Positions 27,303 to 36,017 of a stretch of 64,000 nucleotides of DNA are shown piece by piece (within the stretch, counting starts at the first letter, position 1; each line of letters begins with the position of its first letter). A program made the position numbers and the translations under genes. The DNA is from Sulfurovum sp. 16-42-52. GTDB lineage: Bacteria > Campylobacterota > Campylobacteria > Campylobacterales > Sulfurovaceae. The notes under the pieces are model-generated. The model did no database searches. It was given only the letters and a program-made list of their open reading frames with translations, and was not told where the DNA came from. The stretch is taken from contig NCHB01000005.1 of the NCBI GenBank assembly GCA_002281755.1, positions 1 to 64,000 on the forward strand. Reading direction: 5' to 3'.

Positions 27303-28559
27303 TGTTTCCTGTTTTTTCTTTTTTTGAGCAGCGTATGTATATTTGCGTATCTTGTCGTAGTCTATCTTGCCTTTTTTCTCACTCAGTTTCTTTTTGATCT
27401 GGCGTTTTTGTCTGGGCTGTTTGTCGGTGAGTTCAAAACCTTCATAAATGTCTCGTTTGATGTTCAGCTTCAAGTGTTTTTCCATCGTCGTAAAAAAATC
27501 ATAGTCATGTATCGTTAAAAGCGAGATACTTTCTCCCTTATGATTGGCTCTGCCTGTTCTGCCGACTCTGTGCGTAAAGTCATCCGTGCTCTCAGGCATA
27601 TCGTAGTTGATGACCATCGCGAGCTCTTTGATGTCTATGCCACGTGCCGCGATGTCTGTGGCAACCAAAACCTGCGTTTTACCACTTTTAAGCAGTGCAA
27701 GTGATTTGGCTCTGGCACCCCTGTTGATGTCACCGTGAATGATAGAGGTACGGATATGTTGGGATTTGAGATACTCATAGATGGTATTGGCAGACTCTTT
27801 AGTGGTCGTAAACAAAAGCACCTGTTCTAGTCCCATGTCAGTGATGAGTCGCGCAGTGAGTTCAGCTTTTCTTTTTTTATCTACTTTGTAAGCACGGTGC
27901 GCGATGAACTCCACAACATCACGTCTATGACTGACTTCCACTACTGCTACATCATGCATGAACTCTTTGGCAAGTTTTTTGATGTTTTGTGAGATGGTTG
28001 CAGAAAACATCATCATTTGTTTGGGTTTTTTGCACTGTGAGAGTATGGCTTTTATCTCACCCAAAAAACCAAGTTCGAGCATCGTATCTGCCTCATCGAG
28101 AATGATGGTGTTGATGTACTCAAGGTTGATTTTTTTATCATCTATAAAATTTTGCAGCCGTCCAGGAGTTGCCACGATGATATCTGCACCCTCTGCAAGC
28201 CTGCCTAACTGTGTCGCTTTAGGAATGCCGCCTTGTATCTTGACATTTTTGATAGGCAGATACTTGCTTAACTCCGAGATAGTACGTGAAACCTGATCCA
28301 CGAGCTCAATCGTGGGTACAATAATTAGTGCCCGCACCACCTTCTCTTCTTTTTTGACAATCTTTTGTAACTTGTTAAGCAGAGGAAGCACATACGCCAC
28401 CGTTTTACCTGTACCAGACTTCGATGCACCCAGTACATCCAAACCTTTCATGGCAGCGGGTATGACCTTTGCTTGTATGGCTGTCGTCTCTTCGTACTTC
28501 AAGCCGGCAATCGCTCTAAGGATGTCAGGATGTAGATTTAATTTTTCAAATGCTTTGAT
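27288..28559 (-). CDS. DEAD-box RNA helicase, apparent AUC start
   Basis: About 423 residues if read from the ATC at 28559. Motifs: Q-motif residues FEKLNLHPDILRAI...TAIQ, Walker A ASKSGTGKT, LDEAD, SAT, and HRVGRTGR; basic C-terminal tail rich in Lys. The first standard codon in frame is a TTG at 28502, but that start removes the aromatic residue of the Q motif and most of the first helix. The in-frame sequence upstream is clearly conserved protein back to the ATC, which has AGGA 6 bases before it, and a TAA lies five codons further upstream. So either AUC is used or the original ATG was lost. A toxin-antitoxin pair lies directly upstream on the same strand. Confidence 0.82.
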   Translation of the reverse strand: MKAFEKLNLHPDILRAIAGLKYEETTAIQAKVIPAAMKGLDVLGASKSGTGKTVAYVLPLLNKLQKIVKKEEKVVRALIIVPTIELVDQVSRTISELSKYLPIKNVKIQGGIPKATQLGRLAEGADIIVATPGRLQNFIDDKKINLEYINTIILDEADTMLELGFLGEIKAILSQCKKPKQMMMFSATISQNIKKLAKEFMHDVAVVEVSHRRDVVEFIAHRAYKVDKKRKAELTARLITDMGLEQVLLFTTTKESANTIYEYLKSQHIRTSIIHGDINRGARAKSLALLKSGKTQVLVATDIAARGIDIKELAMVINYDMPESTDDFTHRVGRTGRANHKGESISLLTIHDYDFFTTMEKHLKLNIKRDIYEGFELTDKQPRQKRQIKKKLSEKKGKIDYDKIRKYTYAAQKKKKQETAKKK

Positions 28560-28589
28560 GGGATGTCCTTGTTTTTATTACTGTGTACT

Positions 28590-28841
28590 TCAATACACTT
28601 CTTTTTTATGAGCTATTCTAATCAACGTGATAACTAAAATATCATTTTCTTTCAAATAAACGATTCTGTAATCACCCGCTCTTTTTCGAAACTTCCCTTT
28701 GTGCTTACCTTTAAGGGATTTATCTGTTTCAAATAAGCCTTTCTCTAAGTCTCGTATCTTGGTATACACAAGCTTTTGGTTTTGGAGGTCAATCTTTTCC
28801 AATTCTTTAAACGCAGCTTTTGGAATAATGATTTTGAACAT
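28590..28841 (-). CDS. relE: RelE-family toxin
   Basis: 83 residues with the RelE pattern IPKAAFKELEKIDLQ, LKGKHKGKFRKRAGDYRIVY and IRIAHKKEVY. RelE toxins cut mRNA in the ribosome A site. Its start overlaps the antitoxin stop by one base. The stop lies only 30 bases before the apparent start of the DEAD-box helicase, so the helicase may be transcribed from this pair. Confidence 0.86.
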   Translation of the reverse strand: MFKIIIPKAAFKELEKIDLQNQKLVYTKIRDLEKGLFETDKSLKGKHKGKFRKRAGDYRIVYLKENDILVITLIRIAHKKEVY

Positions 28842-29068
28842 TAACTAAGACCAAGTCTTTGTGCTACTTCCTCAAGTGAATACACTTCAGTTTTTCCCGC
28901 TTTGAGTTCATCAATGCGTTTATCTGCAATCATCTCATCCAAAGTGTCAAAATAGGTACTCACCGCTTTTTCAATAATATAAGTCCTTGAACGCTCCAAC
29001 TCATGAGCATAAGAGTCCAAATCTGTCAATAAATCCTCATCAATACGGATATTAATCGCTTTTTTCAT
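28841..29068 (-). CDS. Ribbon-helix-helix antitoxin
   Basis: 75 residues. An N-terminal ribbon-helix-helix DNA-binding fold (INIRIDEDLLTDLDSYA, then RSRTYIIEKAVSTYF) is followed by an acidic tail that would wrap the toxin. RelB/StbD-like. First gene of the pair, expected to autorepress. AAAGGA precedes the start. Confidence 0.85.
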   Translation of the reverse strand: MKKAINIRIDEDLLTDLDSYAHELERSRTYIIEKAVSTYFDTLDEMIADKRIDELKAGKTEVYSLEEVAQRLGLS

Positions 29069-29148
29069 AGTGTATCCTTTTGTATCTACATTGTACTACA
29101 ATTAGTGATTAAAAGCAAGCAGTTGTCTATAGCGTAAAATTTGAAACA

Positions 29149-30006
29149 TCAATCCAACAACCCATAAAACTCCCTAGGCGCGTCCACCTCCAAACATATC
29201 TCTTTTTTCGTCACAGGATGCACAAACTTGAGTCTCATGGCGTGTAGTCCCATCTTATCGCCTTTTTTGCCGTAGCGTTCGTCGCCTACTATGGGATGTC
29301 CTAGCCATGACATATGGGCGCGGATTTGGTGTTGTCTACCTGTTTCGATGCTGACTTCAAGTAAGGTGCGTGTAGTGGTACTTTTTAGAAGTCTGTAGTG
29401 GGTGAGGGCGGGTTTGGCGTCTTTGTGCTTGCCTACGTGCATGCGGTAGAGTTTTTCATCCATACGCAAAGGCTCGTTGATGCTTCCATTTTCTGCTTTA
29501 GGTATACCTTCCACGACGGCAAGGTAGGTTTTTTGGGAAATTCCCCATTTGTCCATCACCGCTTCACGGAGTTCTTTGGATGTGGCAAAAAGTAGGATGC
29601 CTGAAGTGTCTCTGTCTAGTCTGTGTACAGGCCAGAGTTTGACTTGGTTTTTACCGCGTGAGAGTTGATGCCTCAGTAGTGCCAGCGCGTGGTTTTTGTT
29701 TTCACTCTCAGTACTGACGGACAAAAGTCCTGCGGGTTTGTTGATGGCGATGACTTCTTTGTCTTGGTAGAGTATGTGCAGTTTTTCTGGTGTTTTGTCC
29801 TGAGTGGAAGCTTTTTGAGTGACACCCACTTCCACTACATCGCCCACTTTCAAAGATGCGTCATGTTGGGTCGTGACCGTACCGTTAACTGCAACAGAGC
29901 GTCCTTGCAGGCGTTGTTTGACGGTTTTTTTGGGCCATGTACTTAGTGTTGTAAAAAGGTAAGGCAAGAGCGTTGTCTCTTGGGTTACGGTAAATTTTTC
30001 TGCCAT
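29149..30006 (-). CDS. RluA-family pseudouridine synthase
   Basis: 285 residues. An N-terminal S4-like RNA-binding part (VKQRLQGRSVAVNGTV near residue 35) is followed by the catalytic domain with HRLDRDTSGILLFA, holding the catalytic Asp, and ETGRQHQIRAHM. It isomerises uridine to pseudouridine in RNA; whether the target is 23S rRNA positions (RluC/D type) or another RNA is unclear. Gap of 29 bases to the helicase gene upstream, same strand. Confidence 0.85.
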   Translation of the reverse strand: MAEKFTVTQETTLLPYLFTTLSTWPKKTVKQRLQGRSVAVNGTVTTQHDASLKVGDVVEVGVTQKASTQDKTPEKLHILYQDKEVIAINKPAGLLSVSTESENKNHALALLRHQLSRGKNQVKLWPVHRLDRDTSGILLFATSKELREAVMDKWGISQKTYLAVVEGIPKAENGSINEPLRMDEKLYRMHVGKHKDAKPALTHYRLLKSTTTRTLLEVSIETGRQHQIRAHMSWLGHPIVGDERYGKKGDKMGLHAMRLKFVHPVTKKEICLEVDAPREFYGLLD

Positions 30007-30035
30007 CAGGACTCCAGGTGATATTTACAAATATC

Positions 30036-32852
30036 TTACTTTTTTCTTCGTCCTCGGTAACCGCCAAAACTGGTCGTGCCACCACGTTTGCTTTGGGTAT
30101 GACACTCGTCACAGATGGAGAACCGGTAGGAGAAATCAAGCACTTTGCCGCACTTTCGGCACTGTTTGGTGAACATCCCTTGGCGGAGAGAGTTTTCGAT
30201 GAAGTTGTTCAGGCGCACTCTGGCCGCGATGGCTTGTTGGGTGTCTTGGAAGATGTCGGGGAATTTAAACGAAAGCCACAGATACAGAGAGATTTCTCTT
30301 ACTCTGTCTTCGGCGTTGAGCAACATGTCGTTGGTCTGAGCAAACGAGGGCAGGTCACGCGGTGGGATGTAGAGCACTTTGCCGCCTGCTTCTATCTGCC
30401 TGACATAACGGTGAAACACAGACTCAAGATAGGCTGAAGAGATACTTGCAGGTGCGCAGGAGAGATAAAACCGTGTTCGTAAGTCCAGTTTGTATTCGCT
30501 CACGATGGCAGCCACTTCGAGCATAGAGTCGATGTTGGCAGCCACAAAAGGCCCTTCAAACTCCATGTTTTCTGCAAAAAAAGCCAAGATTTCCAAGATG
30601 TTTTCTGTCTCCAGTATCTCACCGATGAGCATGACATGCTCCAAGCTAGCCATGACCGAGACGGGCAGTTTGATGTCTGGAAGCGGTGCATGAAAGGCAG
30701 CACCTATGACCTCCAGTGCATTTTCATCCAGAGCGCCCACATAACCTTTTTCTTCAAACCCGTACCGTCCTGCACGACCTGCTATCTGCTGTACTTCTGT
30801 GGCGAGCAGTTCGCGTCTTCGCAGACCGTCAAATTTGTTATCTTTAGAAAAGAGCAGGGTTTTGATGGGCAGGTTAAGCCCCATCGCGATGGCATCGGTG
30901 GCAACAAGTATCTGGCTTTCACCTTCTCTAAATCGTCTTGCTTCTTCACGTCTGACTTCAGGAGAGAGATTGCCATAGACCACTGAGACGGAGTACATCT
31001 CGCCCAACTGCTGCTTGAGGGAGAGCACATCACGTCTGGAAAATGCCACCACAGCGGTTTGGGGTTCTATCTTTTTAAGAGGAGTCGCGTACTCAAGCAT
31101 CACCAGCTCATTTTTACGCGCAAAATGCACCACTTCCAAAGGCTCTTCAAGGTACTCACACAGCTCTTCTACGGCTTTGAGTGCATCGATGGAGCCTGTG
31201 AGGATGACTTTTTTTGCAGGCACACCTATGAGTGCGTTTGCCCATGCCCAGCCTCTATCCCTGTCGCTTATCATCTGTATCTCGTCGATGACGCAGACAT
31301 CCACATCCACTGAAGCGTTCATCATCTCGATAGTAGAAGAGATATGCGTGGACTCTTCATCGATGATTTCCTCTTCACCCGTGATGAGCGAGACGTGCAC
31401 CCCGACACTTTTAAGGTTCTCGTAGCCTTCAAGTGCCAAAAGACGCAAGGGAGCCAAGTAGTATCCTGTAGTAGCAGATTCGAGTTGCTTGAGGGCTTGG
31501 TAGGTTTTGCCGGAGTTGGTTGGTCCCACATGAAAAACGATACTGCGTTTAAGTTCACGGGCAAGCGGAAAGAGGTTTTTAAAGTCACGGATTGTTTTAG
31601 CCAACAGCTCTTCTTGTTTGTACTTCTCAAGTAGCGGCTTGAGGTATTCACCAAAGTGAAACAAGATGCGTCGTTTGCTTTTTTCTTTGAGTTTGAGTAA
31701 GCCCGTAGAGCGTATCTGCGGTTCTACAAAACGCACGATAAATTCATGGATTTTCTCTTTGGCAATTCCCAGTTTTTGGCTCTCTTCTTCCATCTCTTCG
31801 ATGATGTCATCCACCGCAACTCTGAAGTGCGCCAACAAATCATCATTGACCCTGTTGATGTCCTCTTTGACGGGAAGCTCTTTGCCTCTCCAGAGCAGGT
31901 TATACAAAAACGGTTTTTCATACGAGACTGAAGTCATGTATCGGATTTCTGTACCAAAGAGTGTGTCAAACTTCTCTTTTTCTATCATGATATGATCGGT
32001 GCTCTCATAAACATCATACTTGTCGCTGATATCTGTCAGTACCCTTTCTACCGTCTCAAACGAGATCGGCGCATGATAGAGCAGGGTCTCAGGTGTCATC
32101 CCCCTGAGTGCGGTGTTGATCTCTTTTTCATTGAGGTAAGGATGTTTGGCGGTGTTAAGAGCTGTGAGAAACTCTTCTATCTCTACTCTTTTTTTCTGGA
32201 TTGCTTCATCTTTGATGGCTTGTAGTTTTGTCAGTATGGCATCTTTCTCTAACCCCCAGAGTTCATCCATGCTAAGCGTTGGAGTCGTACACAGAAGCAG
32301 TTTGTTAAAATCAAAACTAGGAAGCGCAAAGGTAAAACTGTGGTAAAACTCCATCTCATTCAGTGCATTAAAAACAACATCAAGCTCTTTTTCTAAAGCA
32401 TGCAGCTTCTCTTTCATGCGAAGGTAGCTCAGTTTTGCAAGCACTTTCTCTTCGGTAATCTTTGCACTCTTTACTTCGATGAACGCTTCAAGCAGTTGGT
32501 TTTCTTCCTGTCTGCTGTGGGGTATGTCGGCTAAGATTTGAAGGACGGTGTCGACTTTATCGGTAGGGCGTTTGTTGATGCCTCCTGAATAGGGGATGGC
32601 TTTGTAGCTTTGTGTCAGATAAGAGACTATCATCTCCCGCGGTCTGGCATCCGCTTCACTCCAAACGCGTCTTAGTGCGCGTATCATCTCTTCTTTGGTG
32701 TGTGAAGGAAGGCTCAGTTCAAGCAGCATCACCAGCTCGATGAGTTTGTCTTCACTCAGTGTAGCTACCCCTTCTTCAAAAGGCATGCCGTTAAAATAGG
32801 TTCGGATTTTGTTATTGAGTTTAATGAAGTATTTTTTCTTTTTCTTTGCCAT
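30036..32852 (-). CDS. SUV3-like superfamily 2 RNA helicase
   Basis: 938 residues. About 430 N-terminal residues are helical without a known domain. The helicase core follows with Walker A VGPTNSGKTYQ near residue 447, DEIQM near 525, an ATDAIAMGLNLP motif and AGRAGR near 690. This is the SUV3/mitochondrial degradosome helicase type, with a SUV3-like C-terminal region and a final zinc ribbon (CRKCG...CDECH near 900-918), then a basic tail. Homologues are common in Campylobacterota. Likely ATP-dependent RNA unwinding in RNA decay or ribosome work. Co-directional with the RluA gene, suggesting an RNA-related operon. Confidence 0.8.
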   Translation of the reverse strand: MAKKKKKYFIKLNNKIRTYFNGMPFEEGVATLSEDKLIELVMLLELSLPSHTKEEMIRALRRVWSEADARPREMIVSYLTQSYKAIPYSGGINKRPTDKVDTVLQILADIPHSRQEENQLLEAFIEVKSAKITEEKVLAKLSYLRMKEKLHALEKELDVVFNALNEMEFYHSFTFALPSFDFNKLLLCTTPTLSMDELWGLEKDAILTKLQAIKDEAIQKKRVEIEEFLTALNTAKHPYLNEKEINTALRGMTPETLLYHAPISFETVERVLTDISDKYDVYESTDHIMIEKEKFDTLFGTEIRYMTSVSYEKPFLYNLLWRGKELPVKEDINRVNDDLLAHFRVAVDDIIEEMEEESQKLGIAKEKIHEFIVRFVEPQIRSTGLLKLKEKSKRRILFHFGEYLKPLLEKYKQEELLAKTIRDFKNLFPLARELKRSIVFHVGPTNSGKTYQALKQLESATTGYYLAPLRLLALEGYENLKSVGVHVSLITGEEEIIDEESTHISSTIEMMNASVDVDVCVIDEIQMISDRDRGWAWANALIGVPAKKVILTGSIDALKAVEELCEYLEEPLEVVHFARKNELVMLEYATPLKKIEPQTAVVAFSRRDVLSLKQQLGEMYSVSVVYGNLSPEVRREEARRFREGESQILVATDAIAMGLNLPIKTLLFSKDNKFDGLRRRELLATEVQQIAGRAGRYGFEEKGYVGALDENALEVIGAAFHAPLPDIKLPVSVMASLEHVMLIGEILETENILEILAFFAENMEFEGPFVAANIDSMLEVAAIVSEYKLDLRTRFYLSCAPASISSAYLESVFHRYVRQIEAGGKVLYIPPRDLPSFAQTNDMLLNAEDRVREISLYLWLSFKFPDIFQDTQQAIAARVRLNNFIENSLRQGMFTKQCRKCGKVLDFSYRFSICDECHTQSKRGGTTSFGGYRGRRKK

Positions 32853-32928
32853 AGGTTTCTTATTCTTTGTGTATTTGTCTAGGTGTTAGTATAGCAGGAA
32901 ATGAGAGCATAAGAGCAATATTTTACGC

Positions 32929-32953
32929 TGGTGTCCCCACGAGGACTCGAACC
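32929..32953 (-). repeat. attL: copy of tRNA-Arg 3' end
   Basis: 25 bases identical to the 3' end of the tRNA-Arg gene including its CCA, followed by unrelated sequence; it is not a functional tRNA. Marks the left junction of the integrative element. Confidence 0.85.
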
Positions 32954-33061
32954 CTGTTTTATATCTATGCCATAGGTTCACAACTCCCACTATAGCGTTA
33001 CTTTATTGGATTGTCATATTACCACAAACTCCCATAATTAACCATGATTTAACACATTTTG

Positions 33062-33082
33062 TAGTAACATACAGTAGTAACA
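33062..33082 (+). repeat. Left integrase arm-type sites
   Basis: TAGTAACA at 33062 and again at 33075, 13 bases apart, just before the integrase gene. The right end of the element has the same pair with the same spacing at 41654-41674. Probable arm-type binding sites of the recombinase, which could also let it repress its own gene. Confidence 0.55.
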
Positions 33083-33093
33083 AAGGAGACTCC

Positions 33094-34248
33094 ATGCCAT
33101 TGATTAGAAAAGCAAAAGGTATTTACGGACTGTACCGAGGCAATACCAAGAAGACTGTACGCAGCAGCGAGATAGTAGGGTACTACATTAACTATCGTGA
33201 TGAAAATGGTAACCCCATTAAAGAACGTGTGGAGGCAAGCACTATTGCCGAGGCACAACTGGCCCTTAAACAGCGAATAGTGGAACGAGACAGGCATCGA
33301 GTCCATACTGATATAAAAAAGCGTGATATCGTAAAGGGCAAAGCGACTATTGCCATGATAGCAACCAAGTATTTTGACACCAGGGCCAACTCACTACGTG
33401 ACAAACAGGCCTTTGATAAGTATCTCTTGGCTGCCGTAGGAGACAAGCGTGAAGTTAAAGCAGAGGACATCAAGATGCTACAGAAGAACCTATCAGCAAC
33501 AGGACTTGGAAATAAGACTGTAAACAATCATACCGACCTGCTGCGTACCATACTTAATTTTGGTGTAGATAATAATTATTTGTATGGCGATGCCTACATC
33601 ATGAGAAGATATAAAAAGCTGGATACAGATAATATCGTTGAGAAGTATCTGAACCCGACAGAAGTAAGAGAACTGTTTGAAAAATCATTATTACCGGATA
33701 AGGTACTGAGTGGAAAAGAAGAAGTCAGCGAGGACTATGAACCATCATATACCAAAAAAAGATTGCAGTTCTTTTTGAAGATGTTGTACTACACAGGTCA
33801 AAGACCAATCTCTATATTACGCCTACAGGCTAAGGACATACAGGGGAATGCCATAGATGTTGCACCTGTAAAAAAACAGGACAGACATAGAATACCTATA
33901 AGTGAACATCTTATGGATGATTTAATGGCATGGGTTAAAAAGCTAAACCCAAACGACTACTTATTCCACAGCGAGAACACTCCTTCAAAACCTATCAATA
34001 GATTTACGATGATTGAACAGGGCAAGCCTCTATTTGACCATTACAACCAAGGGCTGGACTTCAAGACAGACCGTAAGCATTGGGTTAGTTTTTATACTAT
34101 GAGGCATTCAGCAGCTACAAATATCCTTGCTGCAACAGGCAGTGAAAAATATGCAGGTGAACTGCTTAACCACAGTGACCCCAAAATGACAAAACGATAT
34201 GCCAAAGTGCTTAAAGATAAAATGCAAGGGGCAGTGGATGGGCTATAA
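33094..34248 (+). CDS. int: Tyrosine recombinase / integrase
   Basis: 384 residues. N-terminal arm-binding and core-binding regions, then the catalytic domain with Arg237 in TGQRP, Arg337 in YTMRHSAATN, His360 in LLNHSDP and the nucleophile Tyr369 in KRYAKV. The usual first His of HxxR is Tyr334 here. Drives site-specific integration into tRNA-Arg and, with a directionality factor, excision. GGAG lies before the start, and the gene is oriented inward from attL. Next gene overlaps it by 11 bases. Confidence 0.92.
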   Translation: MPLIRKAKGIYGLYRGNTKKTVRSSEIVGYYINYRDENGNPIKERVEASTIAEAQLALKQRIVERDRHRVHTDIKKRDIVKGKATIAMIATKYFDTRANSLRDKQAFDKYLLAAVGDKREVKAEDIKMLQKNLSATGLGNKTVNNHTDLLRTILNFGVDNNYLYGDAYIMRRYKKLDTDNIVEKYLNPTEVRELFEKSLLPDKVLSGKEEVSEDYEPSYTKKRLQFFLKMLYYTGQRPISILRLQAKDIQGNAIDVAPVKKQDRHRIPISEHLMDDLMAWVKKLNPNDYLFHSENTPSKPINRFTMIEQGKPLFDHYNQGLDFKTDRKHWVSFYTMRHSAATNILAATGSEKYAGELLNHSDPKMTKRYAKVLKDKMQGAVDGL

Positions 34249-34801
34249 AACCTCAGAAGAACAAAGAAATGCTTTAACATTAAGGGCTAAAGAAATAGGG
34301 CTTGATGATGCTATAGCACACGAGTGTCGCAGCGAAGAACAGCAGGATGCTATGCTTGAACTGCAAAAGCAAATAGGAGTTCAAACGATAATATATAGTG
34401 ATATGTCAAAAAGGTCTCCACAAAAGCCAACACGGGATTATGAAGCAGCACAGCAAAAGCTTGATGACCTCATCGAATATGCAAGAGGTCTTGGCGATAA
34501 AGACGCATGGGTATTACTCAGCCAGGTAAAAATAGAAAAAGCATCATCTAGTAGAAATTATTATAGAAACTATGTGAAAGACTCGGTAGAAAAAAAACTC
34601 AGCACAATAGACGCATCCAAGACTAGAATAGAGATACTTATTAAAGCTATGATGCAGTATTTTGATAGTTACGAACCAACCAAAATGTACTATGACAACA
34701 TAAATGGATTTAGTGACTACCTAGAAGAGTGTGCAGAACATGAACGGGATTCACTAGAATATGAACATGACAACCTTCCACTAAAAAAACGAGACTTTTA
34801 A
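34238..34801 (+). CDS. Hypothetical element protein, 187 residues
   Basis: Hydrophilic, helical, no recognised domain. The start at 34238 lies inside the end of the integrase gene, where AAGGGG gives a ribosome site; an earlier in-frame ATG lies deeper in the integrase and is rejected. The overlap implies co-translation with the integrase, so it may act in integration or excision, which is inference only. Confidence 0.6.
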   Translation: MGYKTSEEQRNALTLRAKEIGLDDAIAHECRSEEQQDAMLELQKQIGVQTIIYSDMSKRSPQKPTRDYEAAQQKLDDLIEYARGLGDKDAWVLLSQVKIEKASSSRNYYRNYVKDSVEKKLSTIDASKTRIEILIKAMMQYFDSYEPTKMYYDNINGFSDYLEECAEHERDSLEYEHDNLPLKKRDF

Positions 34802-34898
34802 CTACTCAAATTAATCTCCAAATATGGAGATTAATCTCTATTTTATAACTTCCCCCATTCTCATATACTACCTCTATCAAAACCAAAGGAGTCAAAAA

Positions 34899-35102
34899 AT
34901 GACTGCAAAAGAATACATAGAACAAGTAAGAGAAGAGTACGGCACATTGATGCTAGACAAAAAACAGACAGCAAGGGAACTTGGTATCTCAGTGAACGGA
35001 CTAGATAATCTTAGAACCGATGGTGAAATCAAATTCATCACTATAGGTAATCGCATTAAATTCAATGCATCCGATATAGCAAAGATGATGAGGTTAGCGT
35101 AA
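34899..35102 (+). CDS. Small HTH DNA-binding protein, possible excisionase
   Basis: 67 residues. MLDKKQTARELGISVNGLDNL followed by GEIKFITIGNRIKF matches the winged-helix pattern of MerR/Xis/AlpA-like proteins, which bind DNA through one small domain and often control excision or transcription of integrative elements. The ATG at 34899 is chosen for its AAAGGAG box; an in-frame upstream ATG would add an unrelated hydrophobic stretch. Its stop overlaps the next start by one base. Confidence 0.7.
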   Translation: MTAKEYIEQVREEYGTLMLDKKQTARELGISVNGLDNLRTDGEIKFITIGNRIKFNASDIAKMMRLA

Positions 35103-35353
35103 TGAAAAAGGACATAAGAATAGTGGAGAGTGCTGAAGCATTTTTCGCTGAGACGATAATTCACAGTGAACTGTTCCAGGATGAGGTGATAGAGGTGACA
35201 GCCAATGGTAAGAGTGTGGCTGTCAGTTTTAGTGATAGAAATACCACTACAGTATTTACATATACCTCCAACAGTATAGCCAATGCGAACCGCATAGCCA
35301 CTGACCTTGGATTGATATTCACAGGGGAGGCAAAGCATGAGAAAGCTAACTGA
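35102..35353 (+). CDS. Hypothetical element protein, 83 residues
   Basis: No recognised domain; mixed alpha/beta character. Overlaps both neighbours (1 base upstream, 17 bases downstream), so it belongs to the same translated unit as the HTH protein and the 226-residue protein. Confidence 0.6.
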   Translation: MKKDIRIVESAEAFFAETIIHSELFQDEVIEVTANGKSVAVSFSDRNTTTVFTYTSNSIANANRIATDLGLIFTGEAKHEKAN

Positions 35354-36017
35354 TGATGAATTGATACTACTTGGCACAGGTGCCTATACATTGAGGCATT
35401 TCACCTTGGATGAGATGGAAGACTACATAAGTGGCAGTGTAAGCTTTGAGACTGAAATGGGTGAGAATAATTATGCAAACAAACAATTCAGTCAATGGAA
35501 TAAATCAGGACAAGAAGCACTAAATATAGTGTATAAATATCCGTGTACTGCATTTGCATTTTCACTGCTTATTCATAGACATGTAGGAGTGCCAAAACAG
35601 CTATGGGCATACGAGAGTATGGGTTACAACTGTGAAGTCTTCACGGACTATATGCTGACGTTCCTGGAGGTCATAGGAAAATCACACAGCTACGGTAAAT
35701 ACATATGGGTAAAATCTGTAGAATATTTCATAGCCAACGGCTATGATGCACCCAAGTTGAGGGTGTTCCTAGAGGATATCAAGGACATAAATTTCACCAA
35801 ACTTATAGGTTTAAAGAAAGAAGAGTTGAGAATACTACTCAAAGAAATGAAGAGTGGTAAATATCCTGAACTTGCATCAGGAATTGCACTTGGAATAGAC
35901 AGCATAATATTCTCAAAAGAAGCGTTCAATTTCCCTAACAATGAAGATACATATGACATGTTGGAAGTATTGATAGGTAAAGCTAGAGAAGGCTTGAATA
36001 CAGCGAGAGGTGCATGA
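35337..36017 (+). CDS. Hypothetical element protein, 226 residues
   Basis: No recognised domain, mostly helical, no signal or membrane segment. It overlaps the gene before it by 17 bases and the ParB-like gene after it by 4 bases (ATGA), so it is translated with them. Function unknown; context suggests maintenance or regulation of the element. Confidence 0.6.
   Translation: MRKLTDDELILLGTGAYTLRHFTLDEMEDYISGSVSFETEMGENNYANKQFSQWNKSGQEALNIVYKYPCTAFAFSLLIHRHVGVPKQLWAYESMGYNCEVFTDYMLTFLEVIGKSHSYGKYIWVKSVEYFIANGYDAPKLRVFLEDIKDINFTKLIGLKKEELRILLKEMKSGKYPELASGIALGIDSIIFSKEAFNFPNNEDTYDMLEVLIGKAREGLNTARGA

Noticed and set aside
30018-30437. Plus-strand 139-codon frame opposite the SUV3-like helicase
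   Set aside because: Antisense shadow of the helicase C-terminus, without a ribosome site or recognisable domain.
32929-33005. A second tRNA gene at the left junction
   Set aside because: Only the last 25 bases match tRNA-Arg; the upstream bases do not form a D-arm or anticodon arm. It is an att copy.
34824-34898. Upstream start of the small HTH protein
   Set aside because: Would add an unrelated hydrophobic stretch; the AAAGGAG box points to the ATG at 34899.
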